Assembly (NCBI GenBank): GCA_905373665.1 | Contig: CAJPTV010000003.1 | Coordinates: forward strand, 1-43,234 | DNA: 43,234 nucleotides | Origin: Bacteroidia bacterium | GTDB taxonomy: Bacteria > Bacteroidota > Bacteroidia > Bacteroidales > CAJPTX01 | Direction of reading: 5' to 3' | Shown here: positions 8,682 through 16,701 of the stretch, in pieces | How the letters are laid out: each line of letters starts with the position of its first letter | How positions within the stretch are numbered: the first letter of the stretch is position 1 | The notes under the pieces: generated by a model | Database searches by the model: none | Seen by the model: only the letters and a program-made list of their open reading frames with translations | What the model was told of the DNA's origin: nothing | Position numbers and translations under genes: made by a program

Positions 8682-8939
8682 CTACGCACGCAACGCGTTT
8701 GCGTGCAACGCCATAGAAGACTTCAAGTTCGCAGCTTTGTTGCGATGAATAATATTCATCTTCACCAGCTTATCCAACTGCTTCATAGCGAGAGGCAACT
8801 TTGCGTCAACCTCACTCGCGTCCTTAGAAGCACGAATAGAACGAACTAGATTACGCGCAGTCTTCGCATAGTAACGATTGTGCAAGCGACGCTTCTCGTT
8901 CTGACGTATCCGTTTCTTTGCTGACTTAATGTTTGCCAT
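8682..8939 (-). CDS. rpsT: 30S ribosomal protein S20
   Basis: An 85-aa basic, helical protein with the canonical MANIKSAKKRIRQNEKRRLHN start, a primary 16S rRNA-binding protein of the small subunit. Length and N-terminus match the family. It lies 21 bp downstream of tRNA-Glu on the same strand and is probably cotranscribed from the promoter at 9065-9095. A terminator follows at 8625-8661. Confidence 0.97.
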   Translation of the reverse strand: MANIKSAKKRIRQNEKRRLHNRYYAKTARNLVRSIRASKDASEVDAKLPLAMKQLDKLVKMNIIHRNKAANLKSSMALHANALRA

Positions 8940-8960
8940 TTCAAACCTTAGAAATTGTTG

Positions 8961-9032
8961 TAGCCCGTAGCGGAATCGAACCGCTGTTACAAGGATGAAA
9001 ACCTTGCGTCCTAACCCCTAGACGAACGGGCC
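8961..9032 (-). tRNA. tRNA-Glu (anticodon TTC)
   Basis: On the minus strand the sequence folds as a cloverleaf: acceptor GGCCCGT/ACGGGCT (first pair G-U), D-arm with TCTAGGGGTTAGGA, anticodon loop TTTTCAT with anticodon TTC, and T-arm GCGGTTCGATTCCGC. CCA is not encoded. It is cotranscribed with rpsT. Confidence 0.95.
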
Positions 9033-9064
9033 ACTCTGTAAAACCGTAACCCCTAAACCGAGAG

Positions 9065-9095
9065 CAAAGGTATAACTCTTTTTCTAATTAGCAAA
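9065..9095 (-). promoter_or_regulatory. Promoter of tRNA-Glu and rpsT
   Basis: The minus strand has -33 TTTG (9092-9095), a 19-nt spacer and -7 TACCTTTG (9065-9072). This is a full match to the Bacteroidetes housekeeping promoter, 32 bp upstream of the tRNA 5' end. Confidence 0.75.
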
Positions 9096-9218
9096 GCACG
9101 AAAGAGAAAATATTTTTCGCTAAACGTATTTCTCAAAGAGAATCAACGAAATAGAAGACTCTCAAGTTTCTAATTTTCTTTTCAAGAGCGAAGCCCAAAG
9201 CTCCCCTAGAGGCCAAAA

Positions 9219-9716
9219 CTAGAAGGTGTAGCGGATGGCAAAACCCGTATTCCACCAAAAAGAAGGACCACCGACGATGTTAAGCAAAGGCGAAGCATCT
9301 AGCGCCAACGCGAGAGGATATTTCTCAAAAGAGTATTCCAAACCAATAACCCCATCCACTCCCAAATAGACCTGACTGTAGGAGGAGCCAGAATACGGAT
9401 TGTAGCTCTGTCGTCCACCGCCCTGTATCGCCGTATGCACCCCACCGCCGAGATACCAACGCAGTCCAGGCGCCGCATCGATCATAAAATGCCGTTCGTA
9501 AAGCCCCGTAATGCCAACTCCAGAACCCCAAAGATGCAACAACCCCTCAAGCGCCTTATGATGATTGAGAAAATACTTTGCATTGATACTAGCCCATGGA
9601 GAACCAAACTTCACGCCAACGCCCCATTCATAGTGATACTGCGCTTTGGCCTGTGAACTAAAAAATGGACACGCAGCCACCAACAAGAAAAGGATAACAA
9701 CAAGCTTCTTTTTCAT
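9219..9716 (-). CDS. Small outer-membrane beta-barrel protein, function unknown
   Basis: A 165-aa protein with a signal peptide (KKK, hydrophobic core, SSQAKA cut near residue 25) and a mature part of alternating strands rich in Gly, Tyr and Trp. It ends in the aromatic residue Phe (AIRYTF), as outer-membrane barrels do. The size suggests an eight-stranded barrel. I do not recognise a named family. It stands alone downstream of the chemosensory operon terminator, so it is not obviously part of that operon. Confidence 0.65.
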   Translation of the reverse strand: MKKKLVVILFLLVAACPFFSSQAKAQYHYEWGVGVKFGSPWASINAKYFLNHHKALEGLLHLWGSGVGITGLYERHFMIDAAPGLRWYLGGGVHTAIQGGGRQSYNPYSGSSYSQVYLGVDGVIGLEYSFEKYPLALALDASPLLNIVGGPSFWWNTGFAIRYTF

Positions 9717-9732
9717 ATCTGTGTATTTTTTT

Positions 9733-9773
9733 ACAAAAAAAGAGACGCTGCAACAACCTCACCAGCGTCTCTT
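9733..9773 (-). terminator. Terminator of the chemosensory operon
   Basis: On the minus strand AAGAGACGCTG and CAGCGTCTCTT form a perfect 11-bp stem around a 12-nt loop, followed by a seven-T run. It lies 38 bp after the cheB stop. Confidence 0.85.
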
Positions 9774-9810
9774 CGATTCTGAACAACAATAGTACCAAAA
9801 CGAGCTGATG

Positions 9811-10902
9811 CTAAAAGGCTTTGGCGAGCTTGAGCACCTCGCCCGCAATCTGTTCGAGAGGTACGACTCGGTCTGCAGCCCCGAGCTTAATCGCCTCTTT
9901 AGGCATCCCGAAGACGACACAGCTCTTTTCATCCTGCGCCACAGTACGCGCTCCCGCCTCCTTCATCTCGAGAAGCCCCTTCGCCCCATCATCTCCCATG
10001 CCCGTCATAATCACCCCAATCGCATTTGCCCCGACATAACGGGCAGCACTACGGAAAAGGACGTCGACGGACGGACGATGACGATTCACGAGAGGTCCCT
10101 CTCTAACCTCCACATAATACTTCGCTCCAGAACGCTTAAGTAGCGTGTGGAAATTTCCGGGCGCAATCAATGCCTGCCCTCGCAAAACGGTGTCGTTATT
10201 AGATGCTTCCTTCACCGTAATCTGACAAATCTCGTTTAAGCGATTGGCAAACGACGTGGTAAACTTTTCAGGCATGTGCTGCACGATGACGATCCCCGGA
10301 CAATCAATTGGCATCTGTTTTAGGAAGGTCGTCAAGGCTTCTGTTCCTCCTGTAGAGGCGCCGACAGCAATGATAAGCTCCGTCGTCTTAATCATACTGG
10401 TCGGATGTCCTGCAGGCAAAATAGCATCTGCTGAGTATTTCGGCCCAACGTGGTGCACCTCTGGTGTCCCTGACATTGTAGCCCTAGTCGGTCTCCGCAA
10501 ACGCGCGTATGCAGCCGCTTTCACAGCATCGCATATACGGATACGAGACTCCTCGATAAACTGCCTCGTATTCATCTGCGGTTTGGTGATGATCTCGACC
10601 GCTCCGAGCTCCAATGCTTTCATCCCGGTAGAGGTTCCCTGTTCGGTCAAACTCGAGATGATCACCACTGGGATCGGATGCTGGCTCATAATCTTACGAA
10701 GGAAGGTGAGCCCATCCATACGCGGCATTTCCACATCCAAGGTGATGACATCTGGGATCTCTTCAGCAATCTTCTGCGCCGCAAAAAAAGGGTCTGCAGC
10801 CGTTGCCATCACCTCAAGCTGCGGATCGGAATTGATGATTTCTGCAAGCGTCTGACGGACGACAGCAGAGTCATCCACGATAAGGACTCGGAGTTTGGGC
10901 AT
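9811..10902 (-). CDS. cheB: Chemotaxis response regulator methylesterase/deamidase CheB
   Basis: Removes methyl groups from receptor glutamates, and can deamidate receptor glutamines, when phosphorylated by CheA; it is the negative arm of adaptation. The 363-aa protein has an N-terminal receiver (acidic Asp10-Asp11, phospho-acceptor Asp56 in ITLDVEMPRMDG, Lys107) and a C-terminal catalytic domain. The triad is intact: Ser183 in GASTGG, His209 in VQHMPE and Asp305 in TGMGDDGA. The linker (about 135-170) is of normal length. It is the last gene of the operon, 10 bp after cheD. With CheR and CheD it implies that a methylated receptor exists, yet none is in the window. Confidence 0.95.
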   Translation of the reverse strand: MPKLRVLIVDDSAVVRQTLAEIINSDPQLEVMATAADPFFAAQKIAEEIPDVITLDVEMPRMDGLTFLRKIMSQHPIPVVIISSLTEQGTSTGMKALELGAVEIITKPQMNTRQFIEESRIRICDAVKAAAYARLRRPTRATMSGTPEVHHVGPKYSADAILPAGHPTSMIKTTELIIAVGASTGGTEALTTFLKQMPIDCPGIVIVQHMPEKFTTSFANRLNEICQITVKEASNNDTVLRGQALIAPGNFHTLLKRSGAKYYVEVREGPLVNRHRPSVDVLFRSAARYVGANAIGVIMTGMGDDGAKGLLEMKEAGARTVAQDEKSCVVFGMPKEAIKLGAADRVVPLEQIAGEVLKLAKAF

Positions 10903-10912
10903 TCTGTCTGCG

Positions 10913-11377
10913 TTACATAGTCTTTTGAATCAAACGTTGGCGAACAGCACCCGTTTCGGTATCAAACTCCAGCTTTCGCCCATTCTTACCACCCGTACTA
11001 CGAGCGATGATCGGAATCCCTAAGTTCTTGAGCTCGTCCTCAGCAGTCTGTATATTCCGTTGCCCGATTTGGAAGTGCGTTCCTGTTTCGATGACCTCGC
11101 CTCCGCCAAAGATCTTTGCAACAAGATCTTCTTTTCGGCAACCGAGGGCTTCCATCTTCTGGAGCAGTTTCCGAATGGCCACATTCCCGTACTTCGGGCT
11201 TTCGAGCCCTTGTCCATTCCATAGGGGGAGCATAAAGTGGTTAATCCCCCCTATGTTCTTAGCCTTATCGAAAAAACACACTGCCACACAGGAGCCAAGA
11301 ATCGTCGAAACCGTCACTGGATCCTTGCTCGCAAAAAGAGCGGCAGGATAGAGAAAGTGCGTCTCGCGTGTTGGCAT
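10913..11377 (-). CDS. cheD: Chemoreceptor glutamine deamidase CheD
   Basis: Deamidates glutamines of chemoreceptors and, in some bacteria, cooperates with a CheC phosphatase. The 154-aa sequence shows the papain-like active site: Cys30 in TILGSCVAVCFFD and His47 in GGINHFMLP, followed by the KIFGGGEV motif. It lies between the kinase-like ATPase (2 bp upstream) and cheB (10 bp downstream). No CheC or CheX gene is present in this window, so a CheC partner is not seen. Confidence 0.93.
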   Translation of the reverse strand: MPTRETHFLYPAALFASKDPVTVSTILGSCVAVCFFDKAKNIGGINHFMLPLWNGQGLESPKYGNVAIRKLLQKMEALGCRKEDLVAKIFGGGEVIETGTHFQIGQRNIQTAEDELKNLGIPIIARSTGGKNGRKLEFDTETGAVRQRLIQKTM

Positions 11378-11379
11378 CG

Positions 11380-12330
11380 TTAAAAGGATTCTTCGTCAAA
11401 AAAGATCTCGTTGCTTTCCGCAGCAAAACCCTCTACTGGCATGTCTGATTCTGGGATGTGTACGGTAAAGCACGACCCCTTACCCAGCGTACTCTCCACA
11501 GAGATCGTCCCCGCTAAGAGATCCAAAATCGCTTTGCTCACAGAGAGACCCAAACCATGCCCACGGTTGACAGAATTGATCCCATTGTCGCCTCGCGAAA
11601 AGCGGTCAAAGATCTTCTTTTGCATCTCCTCTGCCATACCAACGCCGTAGTCTTTCACCGAGAAGACCAATTCCCCATCTTTGATGCACATCGAGAAGTC
11701 AATCTCGTTGTTCTCAAAGCTAAAATTGATCGCGTTGTTTAGGAGGTTTGCCATTATAAGACGCACATAGAGCGGATCGGTCTTAAACGAAAGGGCGGCG
11801 TCTTTCGAGGGACTATCGTCGTGGAAATTAACCCGCAAGCGTTTCTTGCGCACCTCGTAGCGGAAGTTATCTAATAGCCCATCAACAAGCGCGAGCATGT
11901 CGACGTTAAGAATCTCTGGGGTTTGCTCTCCAGCCTCAATTTTGGCAGCAAAAAAGATGTTCCGAAACTGGAAGTCTAAGCTAAACGCCTCGGCATGGAT
12001 AAGCGCAACCATCTGAATCACCTTTTTCCACGCCTCTTTATCCACGGAAAGGATCGCTCGTGAGAGTCCGAGGATTGAGGTAAAGGGATTCATAATCTCA
12101 TTAGTGATATTACTAATGAAATGACTTTTGAGCGACTCCGACTCTTCGAGCTTCTTGTTCACCTCGCGTAACTCGACGTTGAGCTGCGTGAGCTCTTCTA
12201 CGGTCTGATTAGAGCGCGTAATACGACGGCGGAGTTCCTCCAAGAGCTCCGTATCAGTAAGTCTCGAACAAGAATCTCCCTCGTGGAGTTCTTGCGACTG
12301 TGGGTTCTCCATAATATTTGTGTCTTTCAT
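11380..12330 (-). CDS. Histidine-kinase-like ATPase with the phospho-His replaced by Asn
   Basis: A 316-aa soluble protein. Residues about 25-68 are a predicted coiled coil (ELLEELRRRITRSN..LREVNKKLEESES). Residues 68-90 align with a histidine-kinase H-box, but where FLANISHE would be expected it reads FISNITNE, so the acceptor position is Asn77; Glu78 and Pro82 are kept. The HATPase domain looks intact: N-box NLLNNAINFS, G1 KDYGVGM, and G2 GHGLGLSVSKAI. So it may bind ATP but cannot autophosphorylate at the usual site. It could be a pseudokinase or scaffold that pairs with a receiver or CheA, or it may phosphorylate elsewhere. The start overlaps the cheR stop by one base (TAATG), and cheD follows after 2 bp, so it belongs to the operon. 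Confidence 0.85.
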   Translation of the reverse strand: MKDTNIMENPQSQELHEGDSCSRLTDTELLEELRRRITRSNQTVEELTQLNVELREVNKKLEESESLKSHFISNITNEIMNPFTSILGLSRAILSVDKEAWKKVIQMVALIHAEAFSLDFQFRNIFFAAKIEAGEQTPEILNVDMLALVDGLLDNFRYEVRKKRLRVNFHDDSPSKDAALSFKTDPLYVRLIMANLLNNAINFSFENNEIDFSMCIKDGELVFSVKDYGVGMAEEMQKKIFDRFSRGDNGINSVNRGHGLGLSVSKAILDLLAGTISVESTLGKGSCFTVHIPESDMPVEGFAAESNEIFFDEESF

Positions 12331-13205
12331 TAAATCTTACGAAAGATGGTGGGTTTCACAGAGTGTAGCGGCAAATCCATGTTCATGATAGACTCCGAAT
12401 GTCCAAGGAAGAAGAAACCGCCTTTTTTAAGCTTTGTACAGAGCTTTCCAATCACTTGCTCCTGCGTTTGTCGATCGAAATAGATGAGCACGTTCCGACA
12501 AAAGATGACATCAAAGGTCTCGTTGATGGGGTACGAGTCGTCCATAAAGTTCATACGCTGAAGCTTAACATGCTTGCGCAGATCTGGTATGATACGCACC
12601 GTCGGGTTTTCCCGATCCTTGCTACGTAGAAAATAACGATGCAAGATATCGAGGGGAATCCCCTCCACTCGTTCCATCTTATAGACGGCATTCTCTGCCA
12701 TTTTCAGCACCTTCGTACTCAGGTCTGTGCCGAGGATAGAATAGTCACGCAGGGCGCCTCCGTTGCGCATAAACTCCGAGACGACCATCGAGATGGTGTA
12801 CGGCTCTTCTCCACTTGAACAAGCCGCACTCCAAATCTTAATCGGCGCGCTCGGCGTTTCTTGGACGTGCAACGGGAGCACCGTTTCGCGCAGGAAATCA
12901 AAGTGAATCGGTTCGCGAAAAAAGTCGGTCTTATTCGTACTCACCACGTCGAGCATGTGGATGAGCTCCTCTTGCTTTCCTCGTTCACTAAGCACGTATT
13001 CGGTGTACTCCTTGAAGGAATCCATACTCAGCTCTCGGAGTCTTTTCTGCAGACGGCTCTGAAGCATAATCCGCTTAGCAGGAGGCATCTTTATCCCAGA
13101 GACATTGTAGATAAAGGCACTCAGTTTCGCAAACTCTGCATCACTAAGCTGTGCCCGATAACTCCCCGGGAGAGTGGATAAAGCTAACTCTTCTTCTCGC
13201 GCCAT
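12330..13205 (-). CDS. cheR: Chemotaxis protein methyltransferase CheR
   Basis: Uses SAM to methylate glutamates on chemoreceptors, the positive arm of adaptation. The 291-aa protein has the N-terminal helical domain (about 20-90, with KRIMLQSRLQKRLREL) and the Rossmann domain. Visible motifs are STNKTDFFREPIHFDFL, the SAM-binding WSAACSSGEEPYTISMV, FDVIFCRNVLIYFD and a C-terminal GGFFFLGHSESI. There is no TPR extension. It lies 38 bp after cheW and is coupled to the kinase-like gene downstream. Confidence 0.95.
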   Translation of the reverse strand: MAREEELALSTLPGSYRAQLSDAEFAKLSAFIYNVSGIKMPPAKRIMLQSRLQKRLRELSMDSFKEYTEYVLSERGKQEELIHMLDVVSTNKTDFFREPIHFDFLRETVLPLHVQETPSAPIKIWSAACSSGEEPYTISMVVSEFMRNGGALRDYSILGTDLSTKVLKMAENAVYKMERVEGIPLDILHRYFLRSKDRENPTVRIIPDLRKHVKLQRMNFMDDSYPINETFDVIFCRNVLIYFDRQTQEQVIGKLCTKLKKGGFFFLGHSESIMNMDLPLHSVKPTIFRKI

Positions 13206-13243
13206 CGTCTAAAAGCTACACAATGTACAATCCCACGCGGGTT

Positions 13244-13801
13244 TTAGGCTTCTTCCTTCTTTACCTCCTTCACACTGTTCTCTTTAGCAGCTTCTTTAGC
13301 AAGCAAGAGATCAGACTCCATGTTCTTACCAGCCAAATCCATCAACTCCTCACTACTAAAGACCTCGTCCATATTGAGAATCATTACGAAGGTATCATTG
13401 ACGTTTGCAACGCCCTCGATAAATTCTGAACGATACTTATTCCCGAGCGAGGGGGGCGGCATGATTTGGTTAGGTTCAATCTCAATCACGGCCTGCACCG
13501 AATCCACGAGCGCTCCCACGTGTACGGACTCGCCTTCGAGGTCGATATCCATCACCACAATACAGGTACTAGCCGAGAACTCGGTCGGCGTCATCCCGAA
13601 CTTAATACGCGTATCGATGACGGGGAGTACCGAGCCACGAAGGTTAATCACCCCTGTCATATAATTGGGGGCCTTGGGGACTTCGGTTATCTTCGTTAAC
13701 TCCAATATATTGAGCACCTTACTCACGTGTGCTGCAAACTCCTCTTCGCCGAGCTTGAACGTCAAATAAGACGTTATCTTAGCAATATTCGAATCACTCA
13801 T
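13244..13801 (-). CDS. cheW: Chemotaxis coupling protein CheW
   Basis: A scaffold that couples receptors to CheA. A single CheW/SH3-like domain spans about residues 8-155: YLTFKLGEEEFAAHVSKVLNI, then YMTGVINLRGSVLPVIDTRIKFG and the FIEGVANVNDTFVMILNMD strand. A Lys/Glu-rich tail of about 30 residues follows that typical CheW proteins lack. It sits 15 bp after cheA. CheW paralogues include CheV, but no receiver is present here. Confidence 0.94.
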   Translation of the reverse strand: MSDSNIAKITSYLTFKLGEEEFAAHVSKVLNILELTKITEVPKAPNYMTGVINLRGSVLPVIDTRIKFGMTPTEFSASTCIVVMDIDLEGESVHVGALVDSVQAVIEIEPNQIMPPPSLGNKYRSEFIEGVANVNDTFVMILNMDEVFSSEELMDLAGKNMESDLLLAKEAAKENSVKEVKKEEA

Positions 13802-13816
13802 CTTCTCTGACGGTTA

Positions 13817-15964
13817 TTACTTTTTGTTCTCATTAGCGACCTGTAGCGAGCCCATCGCAAACTCTTCCTTTGCCGTAAAATGCTTTATGATGCGGTTCGT
13901 ATCCATTACGAGCGCCACCGTACCATCTCCAAGGATGGTAGCTCCAGAGATCATGTCCTGATTCTTGTAGTGACGTCCGAGGGGTTTCAAAACGGCCTGA
14001 TACTCTCCGACGACCGTATCTACGACAAAGCCGACCTTCCGTTCTTCAAAATGCACGACAATCACCTGCTCCATCGTCAGCTTCGTCTCTGGGAGATTAA
14101 ACTCCTTACGAAGGTTAAAGAAGGGGATCTGCTTACCATCTAAGACTACGACGTCGTTGAATTGGTTCACCACCTTCTCGTGCTCGACGGCATAGATTTT
14201 ATCAACGGCAGAGAGGGGAATCACGTAGGAGGTTTCATCCACCTTCACCAACAAGCCATCGATAATCGAAAGGGTGAGCGGCAACTTGATCGTAATCGTA
14301 GTCCCCACACCGCGTTCTGAGTCTAACTCGACCTCCCCGCGCAACTCCGAAATTTTCCTCTTTACGACATCCATCCCCACGCCTCGCCCAGAGACGTCGG
14401 TCACCTTCTTCGCTGTGCTAAAGCCTGGCATGAAGACGAGGTCTAACGTTTCTCTCCGTGAGAGCTTACGGTCTGGGGGGATGATACCCTTCTCTACGGC
14501 CTTGTTATGTACTGCCGCAGGGTCAATCCCTGCCCCGTCGTCAGAGACCTGAATCATCACGTTCGTCCCCGAGTAGAAAGCCTTTAGTCGAACCGTCCCT
14601 TGGCGTGGCTTTCCAGCCTTCTCACGCGTCTCGACATCCTCAATCCCATGGTCTAGACTGTTGCGCAAGATATGCATCAGCGGATCGGCCAAGCCCTCGA
14701 TGATGGTCTTATCCAACTCTGTATCCGATCCCTCTGTGAGAAAGCGCACGTCTTTGTGCAACCCCTGTGAAAGATCGCGTACAAGACGATGAAAGCGCGT
14801 AATGAGGTTCTCGATCGGAATCAGGACAATACTGAAAGCGATATCGCGTAACTGACGGCTGAGCTTCTGCACATTCTCAGAGATGACCGTAAGCCCTGGC
14901 AAGTCATTCTCTTCGGCAAAGAGCGTTAAGCGTGCCTGCGTGGTCACGAGTTCGGAGACGAGGTTCATCAACTCGTCGAGCTTCTCCGAAGCGACACGAA
15001 TCGAAGAGATAGCCACGTTCTTTGCCGCATTCTGTCGTGCAGCAGCTGCCATCTGATTGGTCTGTGCGACGGCGGTCGTCGTCTCGACCTGTACTTCGGG
15101 CTCTGGCTGAGGGATTATCTTGCGGATGTCCTCGATATTCGGGGTCGCTTGTTTAACCCAAAGATCGTCTAAGGCTGCAACAAAGCGTTGATTTTCCAAG
15201 AGATTCCCAGCATCGAGGCGCTGAATCTCAAGATCCGAATCGTTTTCAACGAAGATAAAGACATCGTCAATCGCATTCTGCCCCTTGTCCGTGGCGAGCA
15301 GGATCTCCCACGAGGTATAGCAGAACGAGGGCTCGATCTCCTCTAACGGGGGCACTTTATCAAAATGCACCTTAATCTTTGCCGTACCCAAAGCTTGCAA
15401 CTCATCCACCTGATACAAGGGGTTCGTCCCGTTGTTAAAGATGTCGGTCACGGGGGCATAACGGATAAAGAAGGTTTCATACTCCTTGCCAGAAGCGCCC
15501 TGTTGCTGTGCAGGCGCAGTAGTAGAAGGCTCGAGCCCATCCCCCTCTTTCTTGGGTGCGGTTGCTACGGCACGTCCCTCGATGATGGCATCCATTTGCT
15601 GCATCAAGGTCTCTTGCTCTTGCATGAGCGCCGCACTCTCGTTGCCAGCCTCCTCAAGGAGATTCTTAAGGTGATCGACCGAGCGAAGCGTAGCGTCTAG
15701 GGTAGCCTGCGTGACCTCCCGTTCGCCGCTTCGGACTTGGTCGTAAATGGTTTCCATGTGGTGGGTAAAGCGGTCAATTTGTTCGAAGCCGAACATACTG
15801 CTGTTCCCCTTAAGGGTGTGCATGATGCGGAAGATCCGCTGCACGATGTCCATATCGCCGGTGTTCTCTTCCAGCTCTAGGACAGTCTTCTCGAGTTCGT
15901 CGATGAGGTCTACCGCCTCTTCGATAAACTTCCTTTTGAAATTATCCAAACTAGCATCCATCAC
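13817..15964 (-). CDS. cheA: Chemotaxis histidine kinase CheA
   Basis: The central kinase of the array, 715 aa. P1 (Hpt) carries the phospho-acceptor His49 in RIMHTLKGNSSMFGF. A linker with a coiled segment follows. Residues about 160-260 hold a domain with YETFFIRYAPVTDIFNNGTNP and FCYTSWEILLAT, which resembles the non-enteric P2-like domain of many CheA proteins rather than the E. coli CheY-binding P2. P3 dimerisation starts near ISSIRVASEKLDELMNL. P4 (ATPase) has HILRNSLDHGIE, DDGAGIDP and GRGVGMDVVKRKI. The C-terminal P5 CheW-like domain contains the YVIPLSAVDKIYAVE stretch. The start overlaps the cheY stop (ATGA). All catalytic motifs look intact. Confidence 0.96.
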   Translation of the reverse strand: MMDASLDNFKRKFIEEAVDLIDELEKTVLELEENTGDMDIVQRIFRIMHTLKGNSSMFGFEQIDRFTHHMETIYDQVRSGEREVTQATLDATLRSVDHLKNLLEEAGNESAALMQEQETLMQQMDAIIEGRAVATAPKKEGDGLEPSTTAPAQQQGASGKEYETFFIRYAPVTDIFNNGTNPLYQVDELQALGTAKIKVHFDKVPPLEEIEPSFCYTSWEILLATDKGQNAIDDVFIFVENDSDLEIQRLDAGNLLENQRFVAALDDLWVKQATPNIEDIRKIIPQPEPEVQVETTTAVAQTNQMAAAARQNAAKNVAISSIRVASEKLDELMNLVSELVTTQARLTLFAEENDLPGLTVISENVQKLSRQLRDIAFSIVLIPIENLITRFHRLVRDLSQGLHKDVRFLTEGSDTELDKTIIEGLADPLMHILRNSLDHGIEDVETREKAGKPRQGTVRLKAFYSGTNVMIQVSDDGAGIDPAAVHNKAVEKGIIPPDRKLSRRETLDLVFMPGFSTAKKVTDVSGRGVGMDVVKRKISELRGEVELDSERGVGTTITIKLPLTLSIIDGLLVKVDETSYVIPLSAVDKIYAVEHEKVVNQFNDVVVLDGKQIPFFNLRKEFNLPETKLTMEQVIVVHFEERKVGFVVDTVVGEYQAVLKPLGRHYKNQDMISGATILGDGTVALVMDTNRIIKHFTAKEEFAMGSLQVANENKK

Positions 15965-16326
15965 CGAAGCACTTTCTGTAGGGCGGCGATGAGTTTCGCC
16001 GGCACAAAGGGTTTAATAATCCAGCCCGTAGCCCCAGCCTCCTTGGCTTCCATCTTCTTTGCCGTCTGCGACTCTGTGGTCAAGAAGAGGATCGGGATGC
16101 GCTGATAGGCCTCCATCTCCCGTACGTGTTTGATAAGGGTAATCCCATCCATTTCGGGCATGTGAAGGTCGGTAATGATCATATCGATCTCGCGCCCATC
16201 AAGGAACTTAAGTGCATCCGTCCCGTCGTTCGCAATCAACACTTCGAAACCTTCGTTTTCCAATGTGAAACTCACGACCTCGCGGATGCTCTCTGAATCG
16301 TCTACGATTAAAATCTTCTTAGGCAT
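15961..16326 (-). CDS. cheY: Single-domain response regulator CheY
   Basis: A 121-aa receiver with no output domain. The active-site residues are all present: Asp9 and Asp10 (IVDDSES), phospho-acceptor Asp53 (ITDLHMPEMDG), Thr83 (FLTTES) and Lys105 (IIKPF). It presumably accepts phosphate from CheA, with which its gene overlaps by 4 bp. With no flagellar switch genes visible, the downstream target is unknown; in other bacteria such proteins also act on twitching, gliding or other effectors. Confidence 0.94.
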   Translation of the reverse strand: MPKKILIVDDSESIREVVSFTLENEGFEVLIANDGTDALKFLDGREIDMIITDLHMPEMDGITLIKHVREMEAYQRIPILFLTTESQTAKKMEAKEAGATGWIIKPFVPAKLIAALQKVLR

Positions 16327-16333
16327 CGTCTTG

Positions 16334-16669
16334 CTATTGTTTGGTGGCCGAGGCCGTAGAGCCCAACCATCGAGTAAAACCAGTGTTACGAAGTAGCTGC
16401 TCGAGTTCTTGGTTCAGATCCATGTGCACGCCCAAAGACTCTCCTTTTTGCTGCACAGCCACCTCTAAACTCCAAAGGAGTTGAAGAAAGCCGAGGTCGA
16501 GAGAGATAACATCGCTAAGCTCTACGGAGAGCTTAGGGTACTTATCGACAGCTTCTCGAAAGAAGTGCGCGATCTGGTCTACGTTGTCTAACGTCAAGTT
16601 GCCGCCGAGCGAGAGAAGCCCTTGCCCCTTTTCCTGCCCGTCAGACATATTAAGCTTCGCTGTCTTCAT
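16334..16669 (-). CDS. STAS-domain protein in the chemosensory operon
   Basis: A 111-aa protein with a single STAS-like fold, the family of anti-sigma-factor antagonists such as SpoIIAA. The strand-helix pattern GLLSLGGNLTLDNVDQI, then LSVELSDVISLDLGFLQLLWSL, fits. In SpoIIAA the regulatory site is DSSGL; here the same place reads LDLGFLQ, so the phosphorylatable serine is missing. STAS proteins are found in some chemosensory clusters, where they may act as small scaffolds or binding partners. Its partner here is unknown. It lies 7 bp before cheY and 32 bp after the 603-aa protein gene. Confidence 0.75.
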   Translation of the reverse strand: MKTAKLNMSDGQEKGQGLLSLGGNLTLDNVDQIAHFFREAVDKYPKLSVELSDVISLDLGFLQLLWSLEVAVQQKGESLGVHMDLNQELEQLLRNTGFTRWLGSTASATKQ

Positions 16670-16701
16670 AGTGTATATAAGATATCATCAAGAGAGGTTT
16701 C

